Assembly: GCF_030036535.1 (NCBI RefSeq)
Contig: NZ_CP080387.1
Location: 1,612,001-1,676,000 of the forward strand
DNA: 64,000 bases
From: Agrobacterium cucumeris
GTDB lineage: Bacteria; Pseudomonadota; Alphaproteobacteria; Rhizobiales; Rhizobiaceae
Direction: 5' to 3'
The stretch's first letter is position 1. Every line of letters begins with the position of its first letter. The notes beneath the pieces are model-generated. The model was not told where the DNA came from, searched no databases, and worked only from the letters and a program-made list of their open reading frames with translations. The position numbers and the translations under genes were made by a program. This document shows positions 17,711 through 28,867 of this stretch, piece by piece.

Positions 17711-18199
17711 CTACTCTGGCAAGAGCTCCGTCTCCTGCTCGGCAAGACGCGTAAGTGCAGCCTCGTCGAAGCGGAGGAAAGCACACTCCACCTCGTTTGC
17801 GCCAACACGGCTGTAGAACCGTTGCGCGCCGCTATTGTCGCGACCCGTCGTGAAATCGAGCCGCGAACCACCCTGTTCGACGACAATTTTTGCCGCCTCA
17901 CGGATCAGCGCTTCACCGACACCACGCCCCCTCGCCCATTCCGCAACGTAAAGTTCCTTCATGAACCAGACCGGCCGCAGCGCGACACCAGGAAACATCT
18001 CGAACATAGAGAGAATGCCCCGAGCGCCGTCATCGACAGCGACAAGCATGATACCGTTGCCGGACTGTAAAAAATGTCCGAGACGGGTCCGCACCGCCGC
18101 CTCACCAATCGCGCCCGCCCCCTCGTAATGCCGCTCCATATCGACAAACACAGGGCAAAGCAGCTCGATATCGGTCGCGGTGACTTTTCGGATTCGCAT
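17711..18199 (-). CDS. GNAT family N-acetyltransferase
   Basis: 162 aa. Acetyl-CoA binding motif A appears as LYVAEWARGRGVGEALIREA, preceded by strand 4 (WFMKEL) and followed by GSRLDFTTGRDNSGAQRFYSRVGA, the typical C-terminal half of GNAT enzymes that acetylate amines. The ATG at 18199 (MRIRKVTATD) has GGAGTGG nine bases upstream; a TTG five codons earlier overlaps that site and is rejected. The gene lies 47 bp before the LysE-type exporter. Substrate unknown. Confidence 0.88.
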   Translation of the reverse strand: MRIRKVTATDIELLCPVFVDMERHYEGAGAIGEAAVRTRLGHFLQSGNGIMLVAVDDGARGILSMFEMFPGVALRPVWFMKELYVAEWARGRGVGEALIREAAKIVVEQGGSRLDFTTGRDNSGAQRFYSRVGANEVECAFLRFDEAALTRLAEQETELLPE

Positions 18200-18310
18200 A
18201 AAATTCCACTCCAAAAATACGACGAAAGCACGGGATCATGACGTTGGTTTCACAAAACCGGCAACAGCTTCGCCGAACCTTTCGGGCCGGCGAAGTGCAG
18301 TTGCCCCAAC

Positions 18311-18550
18311 TCAAAACCGCGGCGCCCAGTAAGGTGGTGCCCAGTCCCGACGCATCTTCCGCTCGGATGGCTCGAGGCCGATATCATCCAGCATACGTTC
18401 GGGTAGATCGGTGATATCCGTCGGCGGTGCACGCGGCACCATGGCCGCAACGAGAACCGCCCTTAGGGTTTTCCAGACGCCGAACGTGACGAACAAACGG
18501 TCGACCGCATCCGGCAGCGCATATGCTACCAATGGTTGATTTTTTTGCAT
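18311..18550 (-). CDS. DUF1127-containing small protein
   Basis: 79 aa from ATG 18550 (MQKNQPLVAYALPDAVDRLF). The C-terminal half carries the DUF1127 signature, DITDLPERMLDDIGLEPSER, an Arg-rich-type helix pair. In rhizobia small DUF1127 proteins affect RNA turnover and phosphate or carbon metabolism. This one has an N-terminal extension of about 40 residues with a mildly hydrophobic segment (LFVTFGVWKTLRAVLVAAMV). The longer in-frame extension to 18742 is rejected as Cys-rich and unlike the family. A micropeptide ORF lies 157 bp upstream on the same strand. Confidence 0.7.
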   Translation of the reverse strand: MQKNQPLVAYALPDAVDRLFVTFGVWKTLRAVLVAAMVPRAPPTDITDLPERMLDDIGLEPSERKMRRDWAPPYWAPRF

Positions 18551-18707
18551 GGAGATCCATCCCGGCGCAGCGAAGCAGCCAGGTCCTTTATCGATGGAAA
18601 ACGACATGCCGGAACGACGGGCGCAGCACTCAGGCCACGCGAACGCGCAATTTCCGATGTCGAACGAAGTGAAAATGCCAAACGGCAAGGAAATCAGGCA
18701 ATAAGCC

Positions 18708-18803
18708 TTATCGGAGGTTGATGCCTCGGACCATGTAACCACCGATGACCATGCCGGAAATGCCAGACATGCCGTTAAGGCGCATATTAAAATCGTCAGT
18801 CAT
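18708..18803 (-). CDS. Candidate 31-residue micropeptide with consensus Shine-Dalgarno
   Basis: ATG at 18803-18801, TAA at 18710-18708. The start is preceded by AAGGAGG six bases upstream, one of the best ribosome sites in the window. The peptide starts MTDDFNMRLNGMSGISGMVI and continues GGYMVRGINLR: an acidic head, a Gly/Met-rich hydrophobic centre with GxxxG-like spacing and a basic tail, compatible with a small membrane peptide. A possible promoter lies 37 bp upstream. It could be an independent micropeptide or a leader peptide for the DUF1127 gene 157 bp downstream. Confidence 0.55.
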   Translation of the reverse strand: MTDDFNMRLNGMSGISGMVIGGYMVRGINLR

Positions 18804-18840
18804 TCCACGCCTCCTTTTATAGCGGTTACACACGAGGAGC

Positions 18841-18868
18841 ATCTTACACGAGATGTCAGGCGCGACAA
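18841..18868 (-). promoter_or_regulatory. Candidate promoter for the micropeptide and DUF1127 transcript
   Basis: Read leftward: TTGTCG (18868-18863), a 16-bp spacer, TAAGAT (18846-18841). It lies 37 bp before the micropeptide ATG. Sigma-70-like by eye only. Confidence 0.35.
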
Positions 18869-18928
18869 GTGGTCGCAATCTCGAATTGTAAAAGTCAAAT
18901 GGGATAGATGCAAAAATACAACAGGCGC

Positions 18929-19750
18929 TCAGGCTGCCGAAACGCTGAGCCCAAACCCCTGCATCAGCCGCCGCGTGGCGAAGTCCGGCTTGCCCGATGT
19001 GAAGACGGCAAAGTCGAAGCCATCGGGGTGTTCCGCATCCTGCGGCAGCGGCACCAGATGGCGCGCCCGCCTTGCAATCGCCTCCGCCGGATCAAGCCAG
19101 TCCACCGGCCAGGGTGCCAGCCGGCGAAACACATTGGCCATGAAGGGGTAATGGGTGCAGGCGAGAACGACGATATCGGTGCGCTTGCCGTCACTGTCGA
19201 TGAAGCAGGGTTCGATTTCAGCCAGAACCGCCTCGTCCGAAACCGGCTCACCCCTGATCCAGCTTTCCGCCATGCGCGCCAGATTTTCAGAGCCCACGAG
19301 ACGGACATGGCACTGTGTGGCGAAGGACTGGATGAGATCACGCGTATAGGCACGCTTGACGGTACCCGGCGTCGCCAGCACGGAGACGAGGCCGGAGCGG
19401 GTGCGCTCCGCAGCCGGTTTGATGGCGGGAACGGTGCCGACGAAGGTCATGTCCGGAAACCGGGCGCGAAGATCGGCACCGGCCAGTGTGAAGGCGGTGT
19501 TGCAGGCGATGATGCAGACTTCCGGGCTGTAGTCCTGTAGCAGCGTTTCGAAGAGCGAGAGAATACGCGTCTTCAGCGCCTCCTCTTCCCAGCCGCCATA
19601 GGGAAAACCCGCATCGTCGGCCACATAAATGAAACCGCGCTCGGGCATCAGCACGCGCGCTTCGCGCAGCACAGTCAGCCCGCCAATGCCGGAATCAAAC
19701 ACCAGCACCGGTTTCAGCACATCGGCCGCGGCCTCATTCGTCTTCAGCAT
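18929..19750 (-). CDS. murI: Glutamate racemase
   Basis: 273 aa. Makes D-glutamate for peptidoglycan. Both catalytic cysteines are visible, in [13 protein letters not shown] and [11 protein letters not shown], together with the N-terminal [20 protein letters not shown]. The ATG at 19750 follows GGGGAGA and lies inside the last codons of trmJ (17-bp overlap), so translation is probably coupled. It is followed by 105 bp of non-coding sequence before the candidate micropeptide promoter region. Confidence 0.95.
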   Translation of the reverse strand: MLKTNEAAADVLKPVLVFDSGIGGLTVLREARVLMPERGFIYVADDAGFPYGGWEEEALKTRILSLFETLLQDYSPEVCIIACNTAFTLAGADLRARFPDMTFVGTVPAIKPAAERTRSGLVSVLATPGTVKRAYTRDLIQSFATQCHVRLVGSENLARMAESWIRGEPVSDEAVLAEIEPCFIDSDGKRTDIVVLACTHYPFMANVFRRLAPWPVDWLDPAEAIARRARHLVPLPQDAEHPDGFDFAVFTSGKPDFATRRLMQGFGLSVSAA

Positions 19751-20579
19751 TCTCCCCGGTCCTCTCCGAATTGGCGCCCTCAGCCGACGGCGCCGCCCGG
19801 CCTGCCTGCTTTGGCCACTGCCGGGGGAAACGGTCGAGCGAATTGATCACGCCGCGGACAACGCTGATTTCCTGCTCGGAAAAACCCCGTCTCGACAGCA
19901 CGGCACGCAGATTGTCGACCATTTTCGGCTTTTTTTCAGCAGGGTGGAAATAACCGCGCGCGTCCAGCGCTTCCTCGATATGTTCGAACAGGCCGAAAAC
20001 CTGCTCCTTAGTCGAAGGTCGCTGCTCGACGGACTGGAAAAGCGTCTCCCCCAGGTCGTCCATGCCTGATTTCATCCATTCATAAGACATCAGCAGCACA
20101 GCCTGCGCAATGTTCAGCGAGGCAAAAGCGGGGTTGACGGGGAAGGTCACGATCTCGTCGGCCAGCGCCACTTCCTCATTGGTCAGCCCCCAGCGCTCCC
20201 GCCCAAACAGGATGCCGGTCTTTTCGCCAGCCTTGAATTTTGCCCTGAGCGTATCGGCAGCGGTTACCGGCGCGCGCACCGGCTTGAAACCGTAACGCTC
20301 GCGCGCCGTCGTGGCATAAACGAAATTGAGATCCTTGATCGCCTCTTCCAGCGTCTCGAATACCTTGGTGCCGTCAATGACATGATCGGCCTTGGAAGCG
20401 GCAGCACGCGCCTTCTCGCTCGGCCAGCCATCACGTGGATTGACCAGACGCAGTTCGGAAAGGCCGAAATTGGCCATCGCCCGTGCCACCATGCCGATAT
20501 TTTCGCCGAGCTGCGGTTCGACCAGAATGATCGCCGGGCCTTCCGCCAGAAGTTCAAGCTCACTGTTAGTGCCTGCCAT
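19734..20579 (-). CDS. trmJ: TrmH/SpoU-family RNA 2'-O-methyltransferase (TrmJ-like)
   Basis: 281 aa. SPOUT methyltransferase: motif 1 [20 protein letters not shown], motif 2 [16 protein letters not shown], motif 3 [17 protein letters not shown], the three SpoU motifs that form the trefoil knot binding S-adenosylmethionine. Length and the N-terminal placement of the catalytic domain match TrmJ, which methylates position 32 of tRNAs; ttcA, about 10 kb away, modifies the same position. The C-terminal 100 residues are a helical extension with a charged tail. It overlaps murI by 17 bp. Confidence 0.87.
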   Translation of the reverse strand: MAGTNSELELLAEGPAIILVEPQLGENIGMVARAMANFGLSELRLVNPRDGWPSEKARAAASKADHVIDGTKVFETLEEAIKDLNFVYATTARERYGFKPVRAPVTAADTLRAKFKAGEKTGILFGRERWGLTNEEVALADEIVTFPVNPAFASLNIAQAVLLMSYEWMKSGMDDLGETLFQSVEQRPSTKEQVFGLFEHIEEALDARGYFHPAEKKPKMVDNLRAVLSRRGFSEQEISVVRGVINSLDRFPRQWPKQAGRAAPSAEGANSERTGENAEDE

Positions 20580-20731
20580 CGTCGTTTGTCCGTTTTCAAA
20601 AGCGCCGCATCGACTTTAACGCCGATACTGTAAAGCGCGCCTCACTGGCATAGATCGGCGCTAAAATCAAAGTCGGAGGGAGCACGCATCCCGCTCGGAT
20701 TTGCTGAAGATGAGAGCAAAACCACTACCCC

Positions 20732-20806
20732 GTCATCCTCGGGCTTGACCCGAGGATCTACAAACCGTTGAAATCAATCGATCCTCGGGTCAAACCCGAG
20801 GATGAC
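20732..20806. repeat. Twin-hairpin intergenic repeat, copy 2 of 6
   Basis: Starts GTCATCCTCGGGCTTGACCC and ends GAGGATGAC, with GATCCTCGGGTCAAACCCGA in the second half. One base (CAAAC for CAAGC) differs from the common second-half form. It lies between trmJ and the gene ending at 20860. Confidence 0.85.
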
Positions 20807-20859
20807 GACGATTGTGGCGAAAGCCTCGCATCACCCTCAACGGGCTCAAACGCGACCCC

Positions 20860-21390
20860 TCACTCGCCCTTGATGATATTCGCCATCTCTTCGCGCAGCG
20901 AATCCCTGCCCTCATCGCCAACGCGGTGAATGTCGCTGATCACCGGCCGCCCGTCTTCCTCGATGACATCGAAATGAACTTCATCGACGGTCGCCTTCAT
21001 CTCCGCCTCGTCCATGCAGGCCCACAGCTTGAATTTCGCCGTCACATCAGTCACGCCGTCCTTCACCGCGCCCGGCGTCACCGAAACATCCGCCAGCGGG
21101 CAGCCATCCTGCGAGTTCGTCACCACATCGTAACCGAAGGGATCGCCGGTCTCACCGCTTTCCGCCTCATATGCCGGCTTCTTGGATGCTTCGCGATACT
21201 GGGTGACGAAGTCCTTGCTGAACAGGCTGGTCAGCATGTCCTCGTCGAAAATATATTTCCAGTTTTCGGCGTCGCCGGACCAGTTCTTGACGGTGATGTC
21301 CATCACCTTCTGAACGGGATCGGCAGGCCCGGCCGCAAGGGCATTGTGCGAAAAGAGGACGGCGGCAGTCAGAAGCAGAATATTCCGCAT
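20860..21390 (-). CDS. Exported hypothetical protein
   Basis: 176 aa starting at ATG 21390. A Sec signal peptide is clear: MRNILLLTAAVLFSHNALAA, with cleavage after ALA. The mature part is acidic, has two cysteines (in SQDGCPLADV and KLWACMDEAE) that could form a disulfide in the periplasm, and ends DSLREEMANIIKGE. The layout resembles DUF3828-type periplasmic proteins, but this is only an impression. An upstream ATG at 21453 is rejected because it would bury the signal peptide. Divergent from icd, with about 215 bp between them. Confidence 0.7.
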   Translation of the reverse strand: MRNILLLTAAVLFSHNALAAGPADPVQKVMDITVKNWSGDAENWKYIFDEDMLTSLFSKDFVTQYREASKKPAYEAESGETGDPFGYDVVTNSQDGCPLADVSVTPGAVKDGVTDVTAKFKLWACMDEAEMKATVDEVHFDVIEEDGRPVISDIHRVGDEGRDSLREEMANIIKGE

Positions 21391-21605
21391 GATGTGATCC
21401 CGGGATAGGCCCGACAGGCGGGCGAAGCGATTCGCCTGACTGTATTCCGGCATTGTGGTTTGGCAATGCGCAATCCACTGTTGCGCTGCGCCAAAAAAGC
21501 GCCCCCCATGGCTTTGCCTCAGACGCTCGCGATGCTATAGCCGCACCGGATATTTTTCCGGATACCGGCGTCACCAGGCGCCACAGCTTCGAAGGTGAGG
21601 AATTC

Positions 21606-22820
21606 ATGGCAAAGATCAAGGTAGCCAATCCAGTCGTTGATCTCGACGGCGACGAAATGACCCGTATCATCTGGCAGCTGATCAAGGACAAGCTGATCCT
21701 GCCTTACCTCGATCTCGATATCGAATATTACGACCTCTCGGTTGAAAACCGTGATGCCACCAACGACCAGGTCACCGTCGATGCGGCACACGCCATCAAG
21801 AAGCACGGCGTCGGCATCAAGTGCGCCACGATCACCCCGGATGAAGCCCGCGTTGAGGAATTCGGCCTGAAGCAGATGTGGAAGAGCCCGAACGGCACGA
21901 TCCGCAACATTCTGGGCGGCGTCATCTTCCGCGAGCCGATCATCTGCAAGAACGTTCCGCGCCTCGTTCCCGGCTGGACCAAGCCGATCGTCGTCGGCCG
22001 CCACGCTTTCGGCGACCAGTACAAGGCAACCGATTTCAAGTTCCCCGGCAAGGGCAAGCTGACGATCAAGTTCGTTGGTGAAGACGGTCAGGTCATCGAG
22101 AAGGACGTCTTCGACGCTCCGAGCGCCGGCGTGGCACTTGCCATGTACAACCTCGACGAATCCATCCGCGAATTCGCCCGCGCATCGATGATGTACGGCC
22201 TGATGCGCAAGTGGCCGGTTTACCTGTCCACCAAGAACACCATCCTCAAGGCCTATGACGGTCGCTTCAAGGACATCTTCGAAGAAGTCTACCAGACCGA
22301 GTTCAAGGCGAAGTTCGACGAAGTCGGCATCATATATGAGCACCGCCTGATCGACGACATGGTTGCTTCCGCGCTGAAGTGGTCTGGCGGTTACGTCTGG
22401 GCCTGCAAGAACTACGATGGCGACGTTCAGTCCGACACGGTTGCCCAGGGCTTCGGCTCGCTCGGTCTGATGACCTCGGTTCTCCTGTCGCCGGATGGCC
22501 GCACGGTCGAAGCCGAAGCGGCACACGGCACGGTCACGCGCCACTACCGCCAGCACCAGAAGGGTCAGGAAACCTCGACCAACTCGATCGCTTCGATCTT
22601 CGCCTGGACCCGTGGCCTCGCCCACCGCGCCAAGCTGGACGACAATGCCGAACTCGCAAAATTCGCGACAACGCTCGAGACCGTCTGCGTCGACACCGTC
22701 GAAAGCGGCTTCATGACCAAGGATCTGGCCCTGCTCATCGGTCCGGACCAGCCCTGGCTCTCCACCACCGCGTTCCTCGACAAGATCGACGAGAACCTCA
22801 AGAAGGCGATGGCGGCTTAA
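21606..22820 (+). CDS. icd: Isocitrate dehydrogenase (NADP-dependent, eukaryote-like type)
   Basis: 404 aa. TCA-cycle enzyme making 2-oxoglutarate, CO2 and NADPH. It belongs to the homodimeric subfamily shared by rhizobia and eukaryotes rather than the E. coli type. Signatures: [20 protein letters not shown] at the N-terminus, [20 protein letters not shown], and the metal-site region [20 protein letters not shown]. The ATG at 21606 follows GAAGGTGAGGAATTC. A strong terminator follows 21 bp after the stop, so it is monocistronic. Confidence 0.97.
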   Translation: MAKIKVANPVVDLDGDEMTRIIWQLIKDKLILPYLDLDIEYYDLSVENRDATNDQVTVDAAHAIKKHGVGIKCATITPDEARVEEFGLKQMWKSPNGTIRNILGGVIFREPIICKNVPRLVPGWTKPIVVGRHAFGDQYKATDFKFPGKGKLTIKFVGEDGQVIEKDVFDAPSAGVALAMYNLDESIREFARASMMYGLMRKWPVYLSTKNTILKAYDGRFKDIFEEVYQTEFKAKFDEVGIIYEHRLIDDMVASALKWSGGYVWACKNYDGDVQSDTVAQGFGSLGLMTSVLLSPDGRTVEAEAAHGTVTRHYRQHQKGQETSTNSIASIFAWTRGLAHRAKLDDNAELAKFATTLETVCVDTVESGFMTKDLALLIGPDQPWLSTTAFLDKIDENLKKAMAA

Positions 22821-22839
22821 GCCTCTTCACTCAACGACA

Positions 22840-23085
22840 TTAAAACCCGGCCTCAGCGCCGGGTTTTTTCTTTGCGCCACAAAGCTGCAACGCCAGCGCG
22901 GCGGCACGGGCCGAGCGCGATCTCACCTTCTCCTGCGGCGGAAGACCGAGTGCGCCCGTCGCGCGCCTGACCTGCAAATCTCCGACCAGAAGCGACAGCC
23001 AGATTTCGGCCGGCCCTTCCGGCATGTCAGCGCATATGACACCGCGTTCTTCCAATGCCTGAAAATAGGCCGCGAGTTTCGGCAT
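22840..23085 (-). pseudogene. TetR-family regulator C-terminal fragment (probable remnant)
   Basis: 81 codons reading MPKLAAYFQALEERGVICAD and then AEIWLSLLVGDLQVRRATG, which resembles the last helices of TetR-type ligand-binding domains. The N-terminal helix-turn-helix is absent: the upstream reading frames to 23429 show nothing like it. The fragment ends KKKPGAEAGF inside the icd terminator, so its original C-terminus is also uncertain. Best read as a decayed gene; a genuine short protein cannot be excluded. No good ribosome site precedes the ATG at 23085. Confidence 0.45.
22842..22870 (+). terminator. Intrinsic terminator of icd
   Basis: AAAACCCGGC (22842-22851) / GCCGGGTTTT (22858-22867), followed by TTC. 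The tail of the TetR-like remnant on the opposite strand runs into it. Confidence 0.92.
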
Positions 23086-23134
23086 GACGTGGTCACGATC
23101 CGGGCTGCATTGGGCAGAAAAAGGTGGAAAAACT

Positions 23135-23229
23135 GAAAAATCGGGCCGAAACGCCCGGTTTTCTTTTTTTGTTCACAGTATCTTGATTAGACGTTGCACT
23201 AGGCGCAGACTTCGATTCTGCGCCGTGCC
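23135..23229 (-). ncRNA. Candidate small RNA
   Basis: Read leftward: a -10-like TATACT (23241-23236), then GGCGCAGA...TCTGCGCC, an 8-bp perfect hairpin (23224-23202), an A-rich single-stranded stretch, and a second GC hairpin CGGGC...GCCCG (23157-23142) followed by ATTTTTCAGTTTTT. Predicted transcript about 95 nt. The last hairpin also has a T-run on the plus strand and could terminate both ways. No ORF fits. The rest of the gap 23230-23429 shows nothing recognisable. The -35 (CTGTTT) is poor. Confidence 0.4.
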
Positions 23230-23429
23230 GTGGCCAGTATAACAATAAGACAAAGCTGAAACAGCATCTACTTAACTTGCCCGGCGCAGTCAAAACTTAC
23301 CGTAGCGTCAGTACGATCTTCAAAGAGCGTGAGAATGATGCCGCGGGTTATAAAAACACACCGCGCCAGTGAGGGACCCGCAGGGTTTCCCCATGAGGTT
23401 GCGGCTATTTTGCTTGGGGAGGCAAAACT

Positions 23430-24056
23430 ATGAGTGAGTTGATCTTCTACACCAATCCCATGTCGCGCGGACGCATCGCGCGCTGGATGCTCGAAGAAGT
23501 GGGTGTTCCGTATAAAACGGAAATGTTGAGTTTCGAAACCTCAATGAAATCACCCGCTTACCGGCTGATAAACCCGATGGCCAAGGTGCCGGCCATCAAA
23601 CATGGCGATACCATCGTCACCGAGGCGGCGGCTATCTGTGCTTATCTGGCCGACGCCTTTCCGGGTGCAAATCTTGCTCCGACACCGAAGGCGCGCGGAC
23701 TTTATTATCGCTGGATGTTTTTCGTTGCCGGCCCCCTGGAAATGACGGTCAGCATGAAGGCGATGGGTTTTGAAGTACCGACCGACAAGCTGCGCATGGC
23801 GGGCTGCGGCAGCTATGCGGATGTGATGAACACGCTTGAGCGCGCCGTCAGCGAAAACCGCTTCATCGCCGGCGATCTCTTCACCGCGGCCGATGTTTAT
23901 GTCGGTGCCCATATCGGTTGGGGGCTACACTTCGGCACGATCGAAAAACGCCCGGCCTTCATCGACTACATGGCGCATCTCACCGAACGCCCGGCCTTCA
24001 AGCGTGCCGCCCAGCTTGATGAAGATGCGGCGAAGGATCTGCAGGCAACCGGATAA
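23430..24056 (+). CDS. Glutathione S-transferase family protein
   Basis: 208 aa. N-terminal thioredoxin-like domain (MSELIFYTNPMSRGRIARWM ... NPMAKVPAIKHGDTIVTEAAAICAYLAD) with the cis-Pro of KVPAI and the glutathione gamma-glutamyl contact TEAAAI. The C-terminal helical domain contains FTAADVYVGAHIGW, the conserved N-capping box/aspartate region. The catalytic residue is likely in the NPMSRG loop, beta-/theta-like. The ATG at 23430 follows GGGGAGG. Substrate unknown; probably detoxification. Stands alone after the probable small RNA locus. Confidence 0.9.
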   Translation: MSELIFYTNPMSRGRIARWMLEEVGVPYKTEMLSFETSMKSPAYRLINPMAKVPAIKHGDTIVTEAAAICAYLADAFPGANLAPTPKARGLYYRWMFFVAGPLEMTVSMKAMGFEVPTDKLRMAGCGSYADVMNTLERAVSENRFIAGDLFTAADVYVGAHIGWGLHFGTIEKRPAFIDYMAHLTERPAFKRAAQLDEDAAKDLQATG

Positions 24057-24131
24057 TCGGTCTGCGATATTGCGAAAAACAAACCACGGCCCGTCCGAAA
24101 ATCGCCCATAGGATCGGTTTTTGCGGCGGGT

Positions 24132-24515
24132 CTATTCATGGGATTGGCCGAGCGGTTCTCCAACTTCGATTGCATGCCCGTCCGGATCATAAAAGCGGAA
24201 TACTCTCTGCCCCCAGGCCTGCTCTTGCACGGAATGAATAAGCTCCACATGCGGTGAGATATTTAGAAAAGCCGCATCCACATCTGCGTGCTCGAAATAG
24301 AGCAGCAGATTTCGCCTGCCATAGGGCTCTTCCATGCCGGATGGTGCCTGCCACACCGTCTCCTCAAGCGACCGCCCCTCATGAATGGCAAAGCCGCCTT
24401 CAAAGAGAACGAAATCCCCGAAGTCCCGCAATATTCTGAGGTCGAGCCGGTCACGATAAAACGCCTTGGAGCGGTCTATATCGCGCACGAAAGGGATGGG
24501 ATTTACAAAGCGCAT
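24132..24515 (-). CDS. VOC superfamily protein (glyoxalase/bleomycin-resistance fold)
   Basis: 127 aa. Two beta-alpha-beta-beta-beta units: the first begins MRFVNPIPFVRDIDRSKAFYRDRL and holds FAIHEGR; the second contains LLLYFEHADVDAAF and ends FRFYDPDGHAIEVGEPL, the classical C-terminal VOC metal-ligand strand (Glu in IEVGE). Such proteins bind a metal and act as dioxygenases, isomerases, lyases or antibiotic-binding proteins. Nothing nearby fixes the role; it lies between GST (convergent) and alaS. Confidence 0.87.
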   Translation of the reverse strand: MRFVNPIPFVRDIDRSKAFYRDRLDLRILRDFGDFVLFEGGFAIHEGRSLEETVWQAPSGMEEPYGRRNLLLYFEHADVDAAFLNISPHVELIHSVQEQAWGQRVFRFYDPDGHAIEVGEPLGQSHE

Positions 24516-24585
24516 CGCATGACCTCCTCCCTGTCTTCAGCGCTCGATGATCCATACCATCTCTCGCCAGCCGCAGCGCAGAATT

Positions 24586-24610
24586 AAAAAAGGCGGGGTA
24601 AAACCCCGCC
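24586..24610 (-). terminator. Intrinsic terminator of alaS
   Basis: GGCGGGG (24592-24598) / CCCCGCC (24604-24610) with a 5-nt loop; read leftward it is followed by TTTTTTAATTC. Confidence 0.9.
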
Positions 24611-24631
24611 CCTTCCTCAATCTTTTCCGGA

Positions 24632-27295
<2,664 letters not shown>

Positions 27296-27529
27296 GCCCA
27301 CACACCGCTCACAGCTGGAGTCCATCATTGCCATCACAAATGACGGCTATATTGCAAAATCAATGGCTTTTATCGTCCGTATCCTGCCCTGTCCAGCCAT
27401 GCAGGTAAACCAAGGCGCATCGACAAACAAAAAGGGCCAGGCGAGGGAAAATCGCACGGCCCATTTCGTTTCGATCAGCTCATTTCGGCAAAACGGCCCG
27501 ACAATTCATGCCCGGCCGCTTTTGAGGTG

Positions 27530-28621
27530 TCAGCCCTCGTCGCCGTCACCGTCGCTATCGCCGGCATCCGGACCGCCATTCTGCAGGAAGCGGTCAGCGA
27601 TCAGACCGGCATTCTGGCGCAGCGCCAGCTCGATCTCATTGGCCGTTTCCGGATTGTCGCGCAGGAAGGTCTTGGCGTTCTCACGCCCCTGCCCCAGACG
27701 CTGGCTGTTATAGGAGAACCATGCACCGGATTTCTCGACGATACCGGCCTTCACGCCGAGATCGACAAGCTCGCCGGTCTTGGAAACGCCTTCGCCATAC
27801 ATGATGTCGAATTCCACCTGCTTGAAGGGCGGCGCCATCTTGTTCTTGACGACCTTGACGCGCGTCTGGTTGCCGACCACCTCTTCGCGTTCCTTGACGG
27901 CGCCGATACGGCGAATGTCGAGACGCACGGAGGCGTAGAACTTCAGCGCGTTACCGCCCGTCGTCGTTTCCGGCGAACCGAACATGACGCCGATCTTCAT
28001 GCGGATCTGGTTGATGAAGATCACCATGCACTTCGACTTGGAGATCGAAGCGGTCAGTTTGCGCAGCGCCTGGCTCATCAGACGCGCCTGAAGACCTGGC
28101 AGGCTGTCACCCATCTCGCCTTCGATTTCCGCCCGCGGCGTCAGCGCCGCGACCGAATCGACGACCAGAACGTCGACCGCGCCGGAACGAACCAGCGTAT
28201 CTGTGATTTCCAGTGCCTGTTCGCCGGTATCCGGCTGCGAAATCAGCAGGCTCTGCAGATCCACACCCAGCTTGCGGGCATAGACCGGATCAAGCGCATG
28301 TTCGGCGTCCACGAAGGCGCAGATGCCACCCTTCTTCTGGGCTTCCGCAATGGTCTGCAGCGCCAGCGTCGTTTTACCCGAGCTTTCCGGACCATAAATT
28401 TCAACGATGCGCCCCTTCGGCAGACCGCCGATGCCGAGCGCGATATCCAGGCTGAGCGAACCCGTCGAAACGGTTTCCACTTCAACCACATTTTCATTGG
28501 AACCGAGCTTCATGATCGATCCCTTGCCGAACGAACGTTCGATCTGGGAGAGCGCCGCTTCCAGTGCCTTGCTTTTATCCACGGATTTATCCTCTACGAG
28601 ACGCAAAGAATTTTGTGCCAT
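27530..28621 (-). CDS. recA: Recombinase A
   Basis: 363 aa. ATP-dependent strand-exchange protein and LexA co-protease. The Walker A motif is [12 protein letters not shown]; the loops and core [20 protein letters not shown] and [16 protein letters not shown] are standard, and the C-terminal acidic tail (DGDGDEG) is present. ATG at 28621 ([16 protein letters not shown]). The long upstream in-frame extension to 28900 passes through the SOS operator at 28691-28707 and is rejected. Gene order alaS-recA on one strand is usual in rhizobia. Confidence 0.98.
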   Translation of the reverse strand: MAQNSLRLVEDKSVDKSKALEAALSQIERSFGKGSIMKLGSNENVVEVETVSTGSLSLDIALGIGGLPKGRIVEIYGPESSGKTTLALQTIAEAQKKGGICAFVDAEHALDPVYARKLGVDLQSLLISQPDTGEQALEITDTLVRSGAVDVLVVDSVAALTPRAEIEGEMGDSLPGLQARLMSQALRKLTASISKSKCMVIFINQIRMKIGVMFGSPETTTGGNALKFYASVRLDIRRIGAVKEREEVVGNQTRVKVVKNKMAPPFKQVEFDIMYGEGVSKTGELVDLGVKAGIVEKSGAWFSYNSQRLGQGRENAKTFLRDNPETANEIELALRQNAGLIADRFLQNGGPDAGDSDGDGDEG

Positions 28622-28690
28622 CTGAACCACCTTTAGGTTATTGAAGCCGCACAGGCAATGAAGCAGTATGGAAATGGTATGTACTCCATT

Positions 28691-28707
28691 TGTTCTCATT
28701 TCGCAAG
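28691..28707 (-). promoter_or_regulatory. Candidate SOS (LexA) box of recA
   Basis: TTG (28691-28693), 11 bases, CAA (28705-28707): an exact TTG-N11-CAA, the operator form described for Rhizobium etli recA. It lies 70 bp upstream of the recA start codon. A GTTC-N7-GTTT near 28749-28763 resembles the other alphaproteobacterial SOS form less well. Confidence 0.65.
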
Positions 28708-28867
28708 GCGCAGCCAGCATATTGAAAACAAATAGCGATAAGTGGTTTGTTCTATCTTTGTTTTTCGGCTCCGGCCTATCGCCGCAAACGGGAAGTGACA
28801 GGGAAACGGACAGGAGGTTCGGCCGAATCGTCCGGCCTTTCCATCCGCCAAAGAGGGAAACGCAAGC

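Noticed and set aside
21519..22625. 368-codon minus-strand frame opposite icd
   Set aside because: Same shadow effect of GC-rich third positions; icd is unmistakable on the plus strand.
27430..27529. Possible recA terminator (GGGCC...GGCCC around 27435-27475)
   Set aside because: The loop is long and no clear U-tract follows on the minus strand; not listed.
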